NCBI GenBank assembly: GCA_945906915.1
Contig: CAMDSI010000080.1
Coordinates: forward strand, 1 to 8,738
Origin: Spirosoma fluviale
GTDB lineage: Bacteria; Bacteroidota; Bacteroidia; Cytophagales; Spirosomataceae
Length of the DNA stretch: 8,738 nucleotides
Reading direction: 5' to 3'
Shown here piece after piece: positions 1 to 6,705 of this stretch (its first letter is position 1; the number at the start of each line of letters is the position of its first letter). A model generated the notes under the pieces. That model saw only the letters and a program-made list of their open reading frames with translations. It had not been told where the DNA came from and did not search any database. A program made the translations under genes and the position numbers.

Positions 1-185
1 ACTTCTGGATGATTCGCTAGACCTAAATAGTTGTTTAGAGACCAGTTTAACATTTCTTTACCCATGAAAGTCATTCGAGGACCTAATTCTCCTGTTAACT
101 TTGGGAATGAAAAATAATGATGGGAATAATGTGCATGTGCACCAATGGGCCCCATGTTATTAGCTACCTTCTCGAAAATATCCAC
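1..185 (-). CDS. PLP-dependent alpha-oxoamine synthase/class I-II aminotransferase-fold enzyme, 5' part only
   Basis: The first 61 codons of a minus-strand gene are visible and the rest lies beyond position 1. The protein begins (M)DIFEKVANNMGPIGAH and reaches WSLNNYLGLANHPE. The NNYLGLANHP block (residues 51-60) is the N-terminal signature of alpha-oxoamine synthases such as 2-amino-3-ketobutyrate CoA ligase, BioF and ALA synthase, which condense an amino acid with an acyl-CoA using PLP. The PLP lysine lies outside the window, so substrate and exact reaction cannot be assigned. I chose the GTG start at 183-185 because an in-frame TAA lies nine codons upstream with no ATG between, and because MDIFEK fits the family N-terminus as I remember it. 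The next ATG (codon 11) would remove that part. There is no Shine-Dalgarno sequence, as usual in Bacteroidota. Residues 17-23 are unusually His-rich (H17, H19, H22, H23). The gene is divergent from ggt. Confidence 0.75.
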   Translation of the reverse strand, partial: MDIFEKVANNMGPIGAHAHYSHHYFSFPKLTGELGPRMTFMGKEMLNWSLNNYLGLANHPE

Positions 186-225
186 TGTTAGTATACGTTT
201 TGATTAAAAAATCTTTAAATAATCA

Positions 226-255
226 CAAAGTTAAATTATATTTTTATTAACGCAA
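226..255 (-). promoter_or_regulatory. Bacteroidota-type sigma-A promoter for the PLP-enzyme gene
   Basis: Read on the minus strand, a TTG (plus 253-255) is followed after exactly 19 bases by TAACTTTG (plus 226-233). This is a full match to the Bacteroidota housekeeping promoter (-33 TTG, -7 TAnnTTTG). Transcription should start a few bases below the -7 box, near position 220, giving a leader of about 35 bases before the GTG start. The call rests on consensus and position only. Confidence 0.6.
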
Positions 256-257
256 TG

Positions 258-286
258 TTCAAAAATCATCCGATTCTATTAATTTG
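258..286 (+). promoter_or_regulatory. possible weak promoter for ggt
   Basis: TTAATTTG at 279-286 matches the Bacteroidota -7 box TAnnTTTG at all defined positions except the second base. Eighteen bases upstream is TTC (258-260), a poor -33 element. The predicted start near 293 would give a leader of about 20 bases before the ATG at 313. If real, it lies back-to-back with the stronger minus-strand promoter, with the two -33 elements only two bases apart. Confidence 0.3.
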
Positions 287-312
287 TCATTTCATTTCAA
301 CTCGAACTAAAA

Positions 313-1995
313 ATGTATAAGTTTTTTCTCCTTTTCATTCTCCCATTTTTTATTTTAGCCCAAACCACTAGCAAGCCTTTAATAGAGGGTAAGCAAGGCA
401 TGGTTGTTTCTACACATCCAGTAGCATCAGATATAGGCTTAGCGATATTGAAAAAAGGGGGAAATGCTATTGATGCAGCGGTAGCAGTTAATTTTGCTTT
501 AGCTGTTTGTCATCCTTCAGCTGGAAATATTGGTGGAGGGGGATTTTTAGTCTATCGAGATAAATCAGGAAATGTAAAGGCTTTGGATTATCGGGAAAAA
601 GCGCCATCGGCAGCTAATAGAGACATGTATCTAGATGCTGAAGGTAAAATTATTCCAGGTAAAAGTATGACCGGTATTTTTTCAGTAGGTGTGCCAGGGA
701 CGGTTGCTGGGATGCATGAAATGCATGATAAACTAGGAAAATTACCTTGGAAGGTGCTTTTGCAACCTGCTGTGGAATTAGCCACTAAGGGATTATTGCT
801 AACTGATAGGGAAGCTAGAGGGTTGAATCGACAAAGAGTAGAATTTCTAAAAGAAAATCTAGGTAAGACCTATTTATTATCAGAAGAAGGAAAAGAATGG
901 AAAGCCGGTGACCTTATAGTGCAAGCCGATTTAGCAGCTAGTTTGGAACGTATCGCACGCAAAAAATCATCCGGTTTTTATAGAGGCCAAACAGCAAGCT
1001 TGATTGTTAAGGAGATGAAAGGCAAGAATGGCTTGATCACTAAAAAGGATTTGAAGAATTACCAGGCTATTTGGCGTACACCTATTAAAAGTCAATACAA
1101 GAATTACCAGATCATAGGCATGCCTCCTCCAAGTAGTGGCGGAGTAGCTCTTGCTCAATTATTGCAGATGGTGGCGCCCTATACCTTTAAAAAATGGGGA
1201 CCTAGTTCGGATTCTACCATTCAGGTGATGGTGGAAGCAGAAAGACGCGTGTATGCCGATCGATCTAACTGGTTAGGTGATCCTGATTTTGTGAAAGTTC
1301 CGGTGAATGAATTAATTGATTCCATGTATACATCTTCACGCATGGGTCAAATGAATTTTAACCAAGCGACGAAAAGTTCTGATATTCTAGCGGGAGTTTT
1401 TCCGGGTTATGAAAGTCCAGAGACTACTCATTATAGCATTGTAGATGGGGAGGGGAATGCTGTTTCTATCACCACCACGTTGAATAATTCATACGGAAGT
1501 AAGGTTTTTGTAGGAGGGGCCGGTTTTCTGTTAAATGATGAGATGGACGATTTTTCGGCCAAAGCAGGTTCTCCCAATCTCTATGGTTTAATCGGTTCGA
1601 AGGCGAATGAAATCCAACCGAACAAACGGATGCTTTCTAGCATGACCCCCACCATTGTGGAAGAAAATGGACAATTAAAGATGGTCGTGGGAACCCCTGG
1701 TGGTGCAACTATTATTACGAGTGTATTCCAAGTAGTCTTAAATACCCTCGAAATGGGGATGAATATGCAGCAAGCCGTAGAATATCCCCGTTTTCACCAT
1801 CAATGGATGCCGGATAAAATCACAGCTGAACCAGCGCGTTTTTCAGAGGATCAGCAAGGCCGCTTAAAAGCAAAAGGCTATACTATTTCTCCGGTTTCGG
1901 CGATCGGACTGGTGGAAGGAATTTTAGTATTACCCAATGGGAGCCTGCAAGGAGGCGCTGATTCCCGTGGCGATGATAAGGTATCTGCTTATTGA
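313..1995 (+). CDS. ggt: gamma-glutamyltransferase (glutathione hydrolase), secreted
   Basis: GGT cleaves the gamma-glutamyl bond of glutathione and related compounds, transferring glutamate to water or an amino acid. The product is a 560-residue precursor that should cut itself into large and small subunits. Residues 1-16 form a hydrophobic Sec signal peptide (MYKFFLLFILPFFILA) with no lipobox cysteine, so the enzyme should be periplasmic. Visible motifs are GNIGGGGF (71-78), the substrate-binding Arg94 in DYREKAP, and MPPPSSGG (270-277). The processing and nucleophile site is Thr371 in TTHYSIVD, followed by Thr389 and Asn391 at the spacing seen in E. coli GGT (Thr391, Thr409, Asn411). Further on are MDDFSAKAG (411-419), the lid region PNKRMLSSM (436-444) and TPGG (461-464). 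Length is normal for the family. The start is the first ATG, right before the signal peptide, with an A-rich leader. The stop overlaps the 3' end of the convergent CCC1-type gene by 7 bases. Confidence 0.96.
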   Translation: MYKFFLLFILPFFILAQTTSKPLIEGKQGMVVSTHPVASDIGLAILKKGGNAIDAAVAVNFALAVCHPSAGNIGGGGFLVYRDKSGNVKALDYREKAPSAANRDMYLDAEGKIIPGKSMTGIFSVGVPGTVAGMHEMHDKLGKLPWKVLLQPAVELATKGLLLTDREARGLNRQRVEFLKENLGKTYLLSEEGKEWKAGDLIVQADLAASLERIARKKSSGFYRGQTASLIVKEMKGKNGLITKKDLKNYQAIWRTPIKSQYKNYQIIGMPPPSSGGVALAQLLQMVAPYTFKKWGPSSDSTIQVMVEAERRVYADRSNWLGDPDFVKVPVNELIDSMYTSSRMGQMNFNQATKSSDILAGVFPGYESPETTHYSIVDGEGNAVSITTTLNNSYGSKVFVGGAGFLLNDEMDDFSAKAGSPNLYGLIGSKANEIQPNKRMLSSMTPTIVEENGQLKMVVGTPGGATIITSVFQVVLNTLEMGMNMQQAVEYPRFHHQWMPDKITAEPARFSEDQQGRLKAKGYTISPVSAIGLVEGILVLPNGSLQGGADSRGDDKVSAY

Positions 1996-2690
1996 AATAA
2001 GGAGGCAACAAAATAGGCAGCTGCCCCTGCTGCAGCACCTATGAACGTTACTTTAAGAGATCCTATGATGGGGTTTTGGCCTGTTACCTTACTTTTAAAA
2101 TAGCCAAAAATAAGTAAAGCTAAAATGGTTACTTCAGCTGAATATAGTAGTCCCTGTTCTGGTTTTTCTACATAAAAATAGGGTAGAAGAGGAATGAAAC
2201 CCCCTACTATATAGGAAAGTCCGATAGTTAAGGCGGAATTTCGCGCACGATTGGGATTAGGTCTTTCTAGGCCTAATTCAAAGCGCATCATGAAGTCTAC
2301 CCACTTATCCTTATCTTTTGAAATACATTCTACTACGATTTCCTGCGCTTCAGGACTTAAACCGTAATTTTCAAATACGTCCCTTATTTCTTGCTTTTCT
2401 CTTTCCGGTACCCGTTCCACTTCTTCGTATTCCCGTTTCAATTCTGACTCGTAGTGTTCTTGCTCTGTTTGGCCAGCTAAAAAACCTCCTAAACCCATGG
2501 CAATGGATCCAGCTACAATTTCAGCAATACCTGCAGTCGTTACAATATTTGCGGATGCAACTGCGCCAGAAAGACCCGCTGCTAAGGCAAAAGGTACAGT
2601 TAGGCCATCAGACATACCGATTACGATGTCTGTAATGAAATCAGAACTTTTTAAATGTTGTTCGTGTAAATGATGATCGTGTGTATTCAT
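1989..2690 (-). CDS. VIT1/CCC1-family Fe(II)/Mn(II) transporter
   Basis: This 233-residue membrane protein belongs to the VIT1/CCC1 family, which moves Fe2+ or Mn2+ out of the cytosol. TM1 carries the family signature IGMSDGLTVPFALAAGLSGA (24-43). TM2 carries SIAMGLGGFLA (62-72). An acidic cytosolic helical region follows (about 74-148), and then three hydrophobic segments (about 153-174, 182-198, 210-231). Against plant VIT1 (Eucalyptus numbering from memory) a constant offset of 15 aligns the ligands: D28 with D43, M65 with M80, E87/E90/E98/E101 with E102/E105/E113/E116, and M134/M135/E138 with M149/M150/E153. The cytosolic metal-binding domain therefore looks intact. The N-terminus is His-rich (H4, H6, H7, H9, H12). 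The gene starts 3 bases after the peptide-transporter stop, so the two are probably co-transcribed. Iron versus manganese cannot be decided from sequence. Confidence 0.9.
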   Translation of the reverse strand: MNTHDHHLHEQHLKSSDFITDIVIGMSDGLTVPFALAAGLSGAVASANIVTTAGIAEIVAGSIAMGLGGFLAGQTEQEHYESELKREYEEVERVPEREKQEIRDVFENYGLSPEAQEIVVECISKDKDKWVDFMMRFELGLERPNPNRARNSALTIGLSYIVGGFIPLLPYFYVEKPEQGLLYSAEVTILALLIFGYFKSKVTGQNPIIGSLKVTFIGAAAGAAAYFVASLFQ

Positions 2691-2693
2691 AAA

Positions 2694-4280
2694 TTATCGG
2701 ATGCCGTGCATCATTCTTTTTAATGGACCATTCGCAAGGCCAAACAAAATAACAGAGGCAATACCCGCCATTATGACAAATAGGAGGAAGAAATCATAGA
2801 GATTTTTGATCTCATAGCCTATGAAACTAGGGAAAACCGTTTGGCCTACTACTGCAGTTGCGGGTGGTAATAACGCTCCCAGAGTTCCCGCTAAGGCATA
2901 TCCCGCCGCGTTAGCTAAAAACCAAACCCCCATCAATAAGGAGGAGAATCGCTTCGGAGCTAATTTTGCAACAAGTGATAATCCGATCGGCGACAAACTT
3001 AGTTCTCCCATCGTATGGAATAAATACATGATGAATAACCAAATCACGCCTAATTTGTCCGACCCTAAATCTTTCACTTTCATTGCGATGATTAAATACC
3101 CAATCGCTAAAAGTAATAATCCGATAGCTTGTTTGCCTGGTGAATTAGGTTCGATTCCCTTTTTCGATAAGCGAATCCAAAGCCAGGAAAAAGGAAAAGC
3201 TAAAATGATAATAAAAAAGGAATTGGCGTTTTGGACAGAACTAGGAGGTAATTGAATCCCAAAGAAATTCAAATCCGTCTGCTGATCTGCGATAAAAGTT
3301 AACGATGATCCAGCCTGCTCATAAGCTGCCCAAAAGAAAATAACAAAGAAGGCCACAAAATACATGACCCAAATTCGATCTCTTTCTACTTTAGTCAAAG
3401 TCTTATCTCTCAAAATCAGGAAGGCTAGACTAACACCTGATGAATAAATGATGGGATAAATCCAGTCTTTAATTGGATTAGCGACCTCTGTGATGAATAA
3501 ATAATGAAAGCCGATAATTAAGCCAATAAATAAGGCACTCGATATAACAATGGATTGGGTGGAGAATTCTGCTTTTTCCGTTTCAGAGCCCTCTTTTTTT
3601 ATTTCACTGAACGTAGGAGCTAAACCTATTCCACTTCCATCAGGAGCTTTTAAAAATACACCTTTTAAAAGGGCAAACAAAATTGTACCGATCATCATGG
3701 CTGCTCCTGCAGCTAAAAAGCCCCATTTGAAAGCTTCAATTACTCGAACACCATCCACTTTTACATCACCTAACCACGGACAAACGAGCATTCCCAGCAT
3801 CGCACCCGTATTTATTCCCATATAGAAGATAGTGAAAGCTGCGTCTAAACGATTATCCCCTTTAGCATATAATTGTCCTACCATGGAAGAAATGTTAGGC
3901 TTAAAGAATCCATTTCCGAGGATCAAGAAAAGTAATCCCCCCCACATTAAATTAGTCGCTAAGTGGACATCTGTAGTAAAAGTGCTCGCTGATGAGAATA
4001 ATAATAATTGTCCGATTGCCATGGCAAATCCACCACCTATGATACTGTTTCGATTTCCGATATAGCGATCTGAAACGTAGCCCCCTAACATGGGAGTTAA
4101 ATAGCTCAGGCCTAAAAATCCTCCGTAAAGGATGGCTGCTTCATCTTGTTTGAACGAAAGGGCGCTGACTAAAAATAGCGATAAAATCGCACGCATTCCA
4201 TAAAAGTTGAAGCGCTCCCACATTTCAGTGGAATAAAGAAAATAAAGTCCTTTAGGATGGGAAGTACTATTTGATGTCAT
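2694..4280 (-). CDS. POT/PTR family proton-coupled oligopeptide transporter
   Basis: This is a 528-residue, probably 12-14 TM, MFS-fold carrier that imports di- and tripeptides with protons across the inner membrane. The family signature EMWERFNFYGMR is at 19-30 (E19, E22, R23, Y27), with Glu and Arg of the ExxER motif intact. The second POT signature, FYMGINTGAMLG, spans 152-163, after FFKPNISSMVG (125-135). Later motifs are FFWAAYEQAGSSLTFIAD (315-332) and GELSLSPIGLSLVAKLAPKR (425-444). A charged loop around 211-240 is probably the central cytosolic linker. I chose the ATG at 4278-4280, giving MTSNSTSHPKGLYFLYSTEMWERF, because POT proteins usually begin shortly before the HPKGLYFL segment. 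The ATG at 4305-4307 would add nine residues and use up much of the short intergenic region. No clear TTG/TAnnTTTG promoter is visible upstream. The downstream CCC1-type gene follows after 3 bases. Confidence 0.93.
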   Translation of the reverse strand: MTSNSTSHPKGLYFLYSTEMWERFNFYGMRAILSLFLVSALSFKQDEAAILYGGFLGLSYLTPMLGGYVSDRYIGNRNSIIGGGFAMAIGQLLLFSSASTFTTDVHLATNLMWGGLLFLILGNGFFKPNISSMVGQLYAKGDNRLDAAFTIFYMGINTGAMLGMLVCPWLGDVKVDGVRVIEAFKWGFLAAGAAMMIGTILFALLKGVFLKAPDGSGIGLAPTFSEIKKEGSETEKAEFSTQSIVISSALFIGLIIGFHYLFITEVANPIKDWIYPIIYSSGVSLAFLILRDKTLTKVERDRIWVMYFVAFFVIFFWAAYEQAGSSLTFIADQQTDLNFFGIQLPPSSVQNANSFFIIILAFPFSWLWIRLSKKGIEPNSPGKQAIGLLLLAIGYLIIAMKVKDLGSDKLGVIWLFIMYLFHTMGELSLSPIGLSLVAKLAPKRFSSLLMGVWFLANAAGYALAGTLGALLPPATAVVGQTVFPSFIGYEIKNLYDFFLLFVIMAGIASVILFGLANGPLKRMMHGIR

Positions 4281-4387
4281 ATAGGTTTGATGAAATATTG
4301 ATGACAAGATACAAGAATGTAATTTAATTTCGAGATAGATGTGAAACCTTTTTTGTAATATTGTTAATTCATTTCGTTAAATATCCT
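4281..4387. other. divergent intergenic region between the POT gene and parA
   Basis: These 107 AT-rich bases must hold the promoters for both the leftward POT-CCC1 pair and the rightward parA run. The best rightward -7 candidate is TAATATTG (4356-4363), one mismatch from TAnnTTTG, but it has no TTG at the expected distance. A direct repeat ACAAGA-T-ACAAGA lies at 4304-4316. A GTGAAAC at 4341-4347 equals half of a parS site, but the other half is missing. No leftward box matches the consensus. Confidence 0.4.
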
Positions 4388-5167
4388 ATGGGCAAAACAA
4401 TCGCAATTGCAAATCAAAAGGGGGGAGTAGGGAAAACAACTACAGCCATTAATTTAGCTGCCAGTCTAGCTGCTTTTGAGTTTAAAACCTTATTGATTGA
4501 TGCGGATCCACAGGCTAATTCAACCTCAGGTTTAGGTTTTAATCCGAAAGAGGTGAAAAATAGTATTTACGAATGTATGGTGGGGCTTTCTAGTGTACAA
4601 GAAAGCATTTTGCCTACTGAAGTTCCCTTTTTAGATATTATTCCTTCTCACATCGATTTAGTAGGTGCGGAAATTGAGATGATTAATCTGAATAACAGGG
4701 AGCGCAAAATGAAAGATGCATTAGTAGCGGTGAAGGATTCATATGATTTTATCATCATGGACTGTTCCCCCTCTTTGGGATTAATTACTATCAATAGCCT
4801 TACGGCAGCTGATTCAGTAATTATTCCGGTGCAATGTGAATATTATGCCTTAGAAGGTTTGGGTAAATTATTGAACACGATTAAGATTATTCAATCGCGT
4901 TTGAATACCTCTCTTGTGATAGAAGGAATTTTATTAACCATGTATGATATGCGATTGCGCTTATCGAATCAAGTGGTGAATGAGGTGAATACTCACTTTA
5001 AAAATATGGTTTTTGAGACGATTATTCCTCGTAATATTCGACTTTCAGAATCGCCTAGTTTCGGAGTTCCTGCCATCTTACATGATGCAGATAGTAAAGG
5101 GGCGATTAGTTATTTAAATTTAGCGAAGGAAATCATTCGTAAAAATGGTTTACTGGTGACTATCTAG
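4388..5167 (+). CDS. parA: chromosome-partitioning ATPase ParA (Soj)
   Basis: ParA is a DNA-binding ATPase that, with ParB bound at parS, drives segregation of replicated origins. The 259-residue product has the deviant Walker A motif KGGVGKTTT (11-19) with signature Lys11 and P-loop Lys16. Walker A' is LLIDADPQAN (35-44, D38 and D40), and Walker B is FIIMDCSPSLG (121-131, Asp125). There is no N-terminal helix-turn-helix extension, so this is the short chromosomal type and not a P1/F-plasmid ParA. I chose the ATG at 4388 because MGKTIAIANQKGG is the normal family start. An in-frame TTG at 4361 would add nine residues without family support and would overlap the likely promoter. It is the first gene of the run, and parB follows after 10 bases. 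Confidence 0.95.
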   Translation: MGKTIAIANQKGGVGKTTTAINLAASLAAFEFKTLLIDADPQANSTSGLGFNPKEVKNSIYECMVGLSSVQESILPTEVPFLDIIPSHIDLVGAEIEMINLNNRERKMKDALVAVKDSYDFIIMDCSPSLGLITINSLTAADSVIIPVQCEYYALEGLGKLLNTIKIIQSRLNTSLVIEGILLTMYDMRLRLSNQVVNEVNTHFKNMVFETIIPRNIRLSESPSFGVPAILHDADSKGAISYLNLAKEIIRKNGLLVTI

Positions 5168-5177
5168 GTAAAGATAT

Positions 5178-6098
5178 ATGAGTGCAAAGCAAGAAAGTTC
5201 TAAGAAAAGAACAGGTTTAGGTAGAGGTTTAGGGGCCTTATTAGAGGATTCTGATGGTGGTGGCTTACAATCTCGTCATCCAAGTGATTTCGCAGGAAGT
5301 CTGGAAGGAGTGAACCTGATGGATGAAATTGCTTTGGACTTAATTGAAACAAATCCATTTCAACCTAGGGAATATTTTGCGCCAGAAGCATTAGAAGAAT
5401 TAGCAGAATCCATTCGTGTTCAAGGTATCATTCAGCCCATCACGGTACGTCGTATTTCTGCCAAAAAATACCAAATAATTTCAGGGGAACGTCGTTTCCA
5501 AGCTACTAGAATGGCTGGATTGAAGACAATTCCTTCCTTTGTCCGAACGGCAGATGATCAGCAGATGATCGAGATGGCGTTAATCGAAAATATTCAACGT
5601 GAAAATCTGAATGCCATCGAAATAGCCCTTTCCTATAAGCGATTGATGGAAGAATGCGATTTGAAACAAGAGGATTTAGGAGCAAGAGTGGGTAAAAATC
5701 GTTCGACTGTGACGAATTATATGCGTTTGCTTAAATTGCCACCGCACATTCAAGTGGCTATTCGGGATAATAAATTGTCGATGGGACACGCGCGTTGTTT
5801 GGTGTCTTTAGAGGATACGGCATTGCAAAATTCCTTGTTCCTAAAAGCCATGGCCGAAGATTGGTCTGTTCGGCGATTAGAAGATGCGGTGCGTCAATCA
5901 GGTAATATGGATGCCCCTACTGCTGGAGCGGGCACTGTTAAGATTTCTGCCCAAGAGCTACAAGCTTGGCAAGCGTCCTTGAAATCATTTTTTAAAGCAC
6001 CTGTTGCCTTGAAAATAAATGAAAAAGGGGAAGGGGAGATCAAATTAAGTTTTAAATCGAAGGAAGAGTTATTAACAATTCTTAACAAAGTTCAATAA
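5178..6098 (+). CDS. parB: chromosome-partitioning protein ParB (Spo0J), CTP-binding parS clamp
   Basis: ParB binds parS sites, spreads along DNA as a CTP-dependent sliding clamp and stimulates ParA. The 306-residue product has a basic N-terminal tail with KKRTGLGRGLGALL (9-22), the peptide that activates the ParA ATPase in chromosomal ParBs. The ParB/Srx-type CTPase domain follows (about 49-142), with NPFQPR (59-64), the C-motif GERRFQA (103-109) and the P-motif ENIQRENLN (137-145). The parS-reading helix-turn-helix region is about 162-184 (LKQEDLGARVGKNRSTVTNY), followed by LKLP and the MGHAR motif (202-206). A linker at about 241-255 leads to the C-terminal dimerisation domain (256-306). 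Length and domain order are typical. The last base of its stop codon is the first base of the next gene's ATG (TAATG), which suggests translational coupling. Confidence 0.95.
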   Translation: MSAKQESSKKRTGLGRGLGALLEDSDGGGLQSRHPSDFAGSLEGVNLMDEIALDLIETNPFQPREYFAPEALEELAESIRVQGIIQPITVRRISAKKYQIISGERRFQATRMAGLKTIPSFVRTADDQQMIEMALIENIQRENLNAIEIALSYKRLMEECDLKQEDLGARVGKNRSTVTNYMRLLKLPPHIQVAIRDNKLSMGHARCLVSLEDTALQNSLFLKAMAEDWSVRRLEDAVRQSGNMDAPTAGAGTVKISAQELQAWQASLKSFFKAPVALKINEKGEGEIKLSFKSKEELLTILNKVQ

Positions 6099-6703
6099 TG
6101 TACTTTCGGTACTTGCTTTTAGTTTTGTTACTGCCATTTAGCTTATCCTCTATGGATTTGAAGGATAGTTTAGCTATTAAGCCCGTAATTAAGCCTGTAG
6201 TTAAACCTTACAAAATTATTCCACGGAAAGCGACTTTGAAATCATTGATGATTCCCGGTTGGGGGCAATTGTATAATCGGCAGTATTGGAAGTTGCCTTT
6301 AGTTGCCGGTGCTTTTGTCTCTTTAGGGATGATCGCTAACTGGAATGATGTACGTTATACGAAATATAGAGATTTTTATTACCAAGTTTCTACACATCCG
6401 GATGACCCCAAGTATGTCCCTCCTACCACAGTGGCGGTACCTTATGAGGATGGGACGATACGTGATTTAGATGTGAATCAATTAAAGCGTTTAACAGATG
6501 GTTATCGCAGAAATAGAGACTATACCTTTATTGGAATGGTTTTAGCATGGACGCTTAATGTAGTAGATGCGAATGTGAGTGCTCATTTGAAAACTTTTGA
6601 TGTCTCAGATGATATTAGCCTTAAAGTGAAACCGACACTAGATTACCAGCCTTTTTCCCAAAGTTTGGTATCCGGCCTCACCTTATCATTTAATTTTAAA
6701 TAA
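6098..6703 (+). CDS. DUF5683-type membrane/envelope protein of unknown function
   Basis: This 201-residue protein resembles the DUF5683 family, which I recall from Bacteroidota at this position between parB and dapB. Residues 1-18 are a hydrophobic signal peptide or signal anchor. Residues 27-38 are three Lys-Pro tetrapeptides (IKPV, IKPV, VKPY). A conserved-looking block, LKSLMIPGWGQLYNRQYWK (47-65), precedes a hydrophobic stretch (about 66-80). A soluble polar region (82-140) contains YRDFYYQ and YRRNRDY. A second membrane segment (about 143-157) runs into NVVDANVSAHLKTFDVSDD (154-172), and the Phe/Leu-rich end (about 185-201) could form beta structure. The PGxGQxYN motif recalls small membrane domains of the TM2 type. 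No catalytic motif is visible, and the function is unknown. It overlaps the parB stop by one base, and dapB begins 2 bases after its own stop. Confidence 0.85.
   Translation: MYFRYLLLVLLLPFSLSSMDLKDSLAIKPVIKPVVKPYKIIPRKATLKSLMIPGWGQLYNRQYWKLPLVAGAFVSLGMIANWNDVRYTKYRDFYYQVSTHPDDPKYVPPTTVAVPYEDGTIRDLDVNQLKRLTDGYRRNRDYTFIGMVLAWTLNVVDANVSAHLKTFDVSDDISLKVKPTLDYQPFSQSLVSGLTLSFNFK
6176..6211 (+). repeat. three-copy 12-base tandem repeat encoding Lys-Pro tetrapeptides
   Basis: ATTAAGCCCGTA (6176-6187) is followed directly by ATTAAGCCTGTA (6188-6199), which differs at one base, and then by a diverged copy GTTAAACCTTAC (6200-6211). The unit is in frame with the DUF5683 gene and encodes IKPV, IKPV, VKPY. 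Repeat slippage could change the length of this linker in four-residue steps without a frameshift. Confidence 0.75.
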
Positions 6704-6705
6704 AG

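Noticed and set aside
588..1158. Minus-strand open frames of 63-65 codons inside ggt
   Set aside because: They lie wholly inside a gene with full family support, and their translations show no family features.
2016..2025. GGCAGCTGCC palindrome near the ggt/CCC1-type gene junction as a terminator
   Set aside because: It lies inside the alanine/glycine-rich C-terminal codons of the CCC1-type gene and has no T tract on either side. Repeated GCA/GCT alanine codons explain it.
2318..4065. Plus-strand open frames of 77-144 codons opposite the CCC1-type and POT genes
   Set aside because: They are antisense shadows of well-supported membrane-protein genes and show no recognisable domain. Their composition is what the complement of hydrophobic codons gives.
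4304..4316. ACAAGA-T-ACAAGA direct repeat as an operator or promoter element
   Set aside because: It is short, in an AT-rich spacer, and its minus-strand TTG triplets do not have a TAnnTTTG box at the right distance. It is kept only as a note in the intergenic entry.
4338..4350. GTGAAAC upstream of parA as a possible parS site
   Set aside because: It equals only the right half of the parS palindrome (GTTTCAC-GTGAAAC). The seven bases to its left (GATAGAT) do not match the left half. I saw no full parS elsewhere in the window.
5894..6088. Minus-strand 64-codon open frame opposite the end of parB
   Set aside because: It is antisense to the ParB C-terminal domain, with no motif and no promoter.
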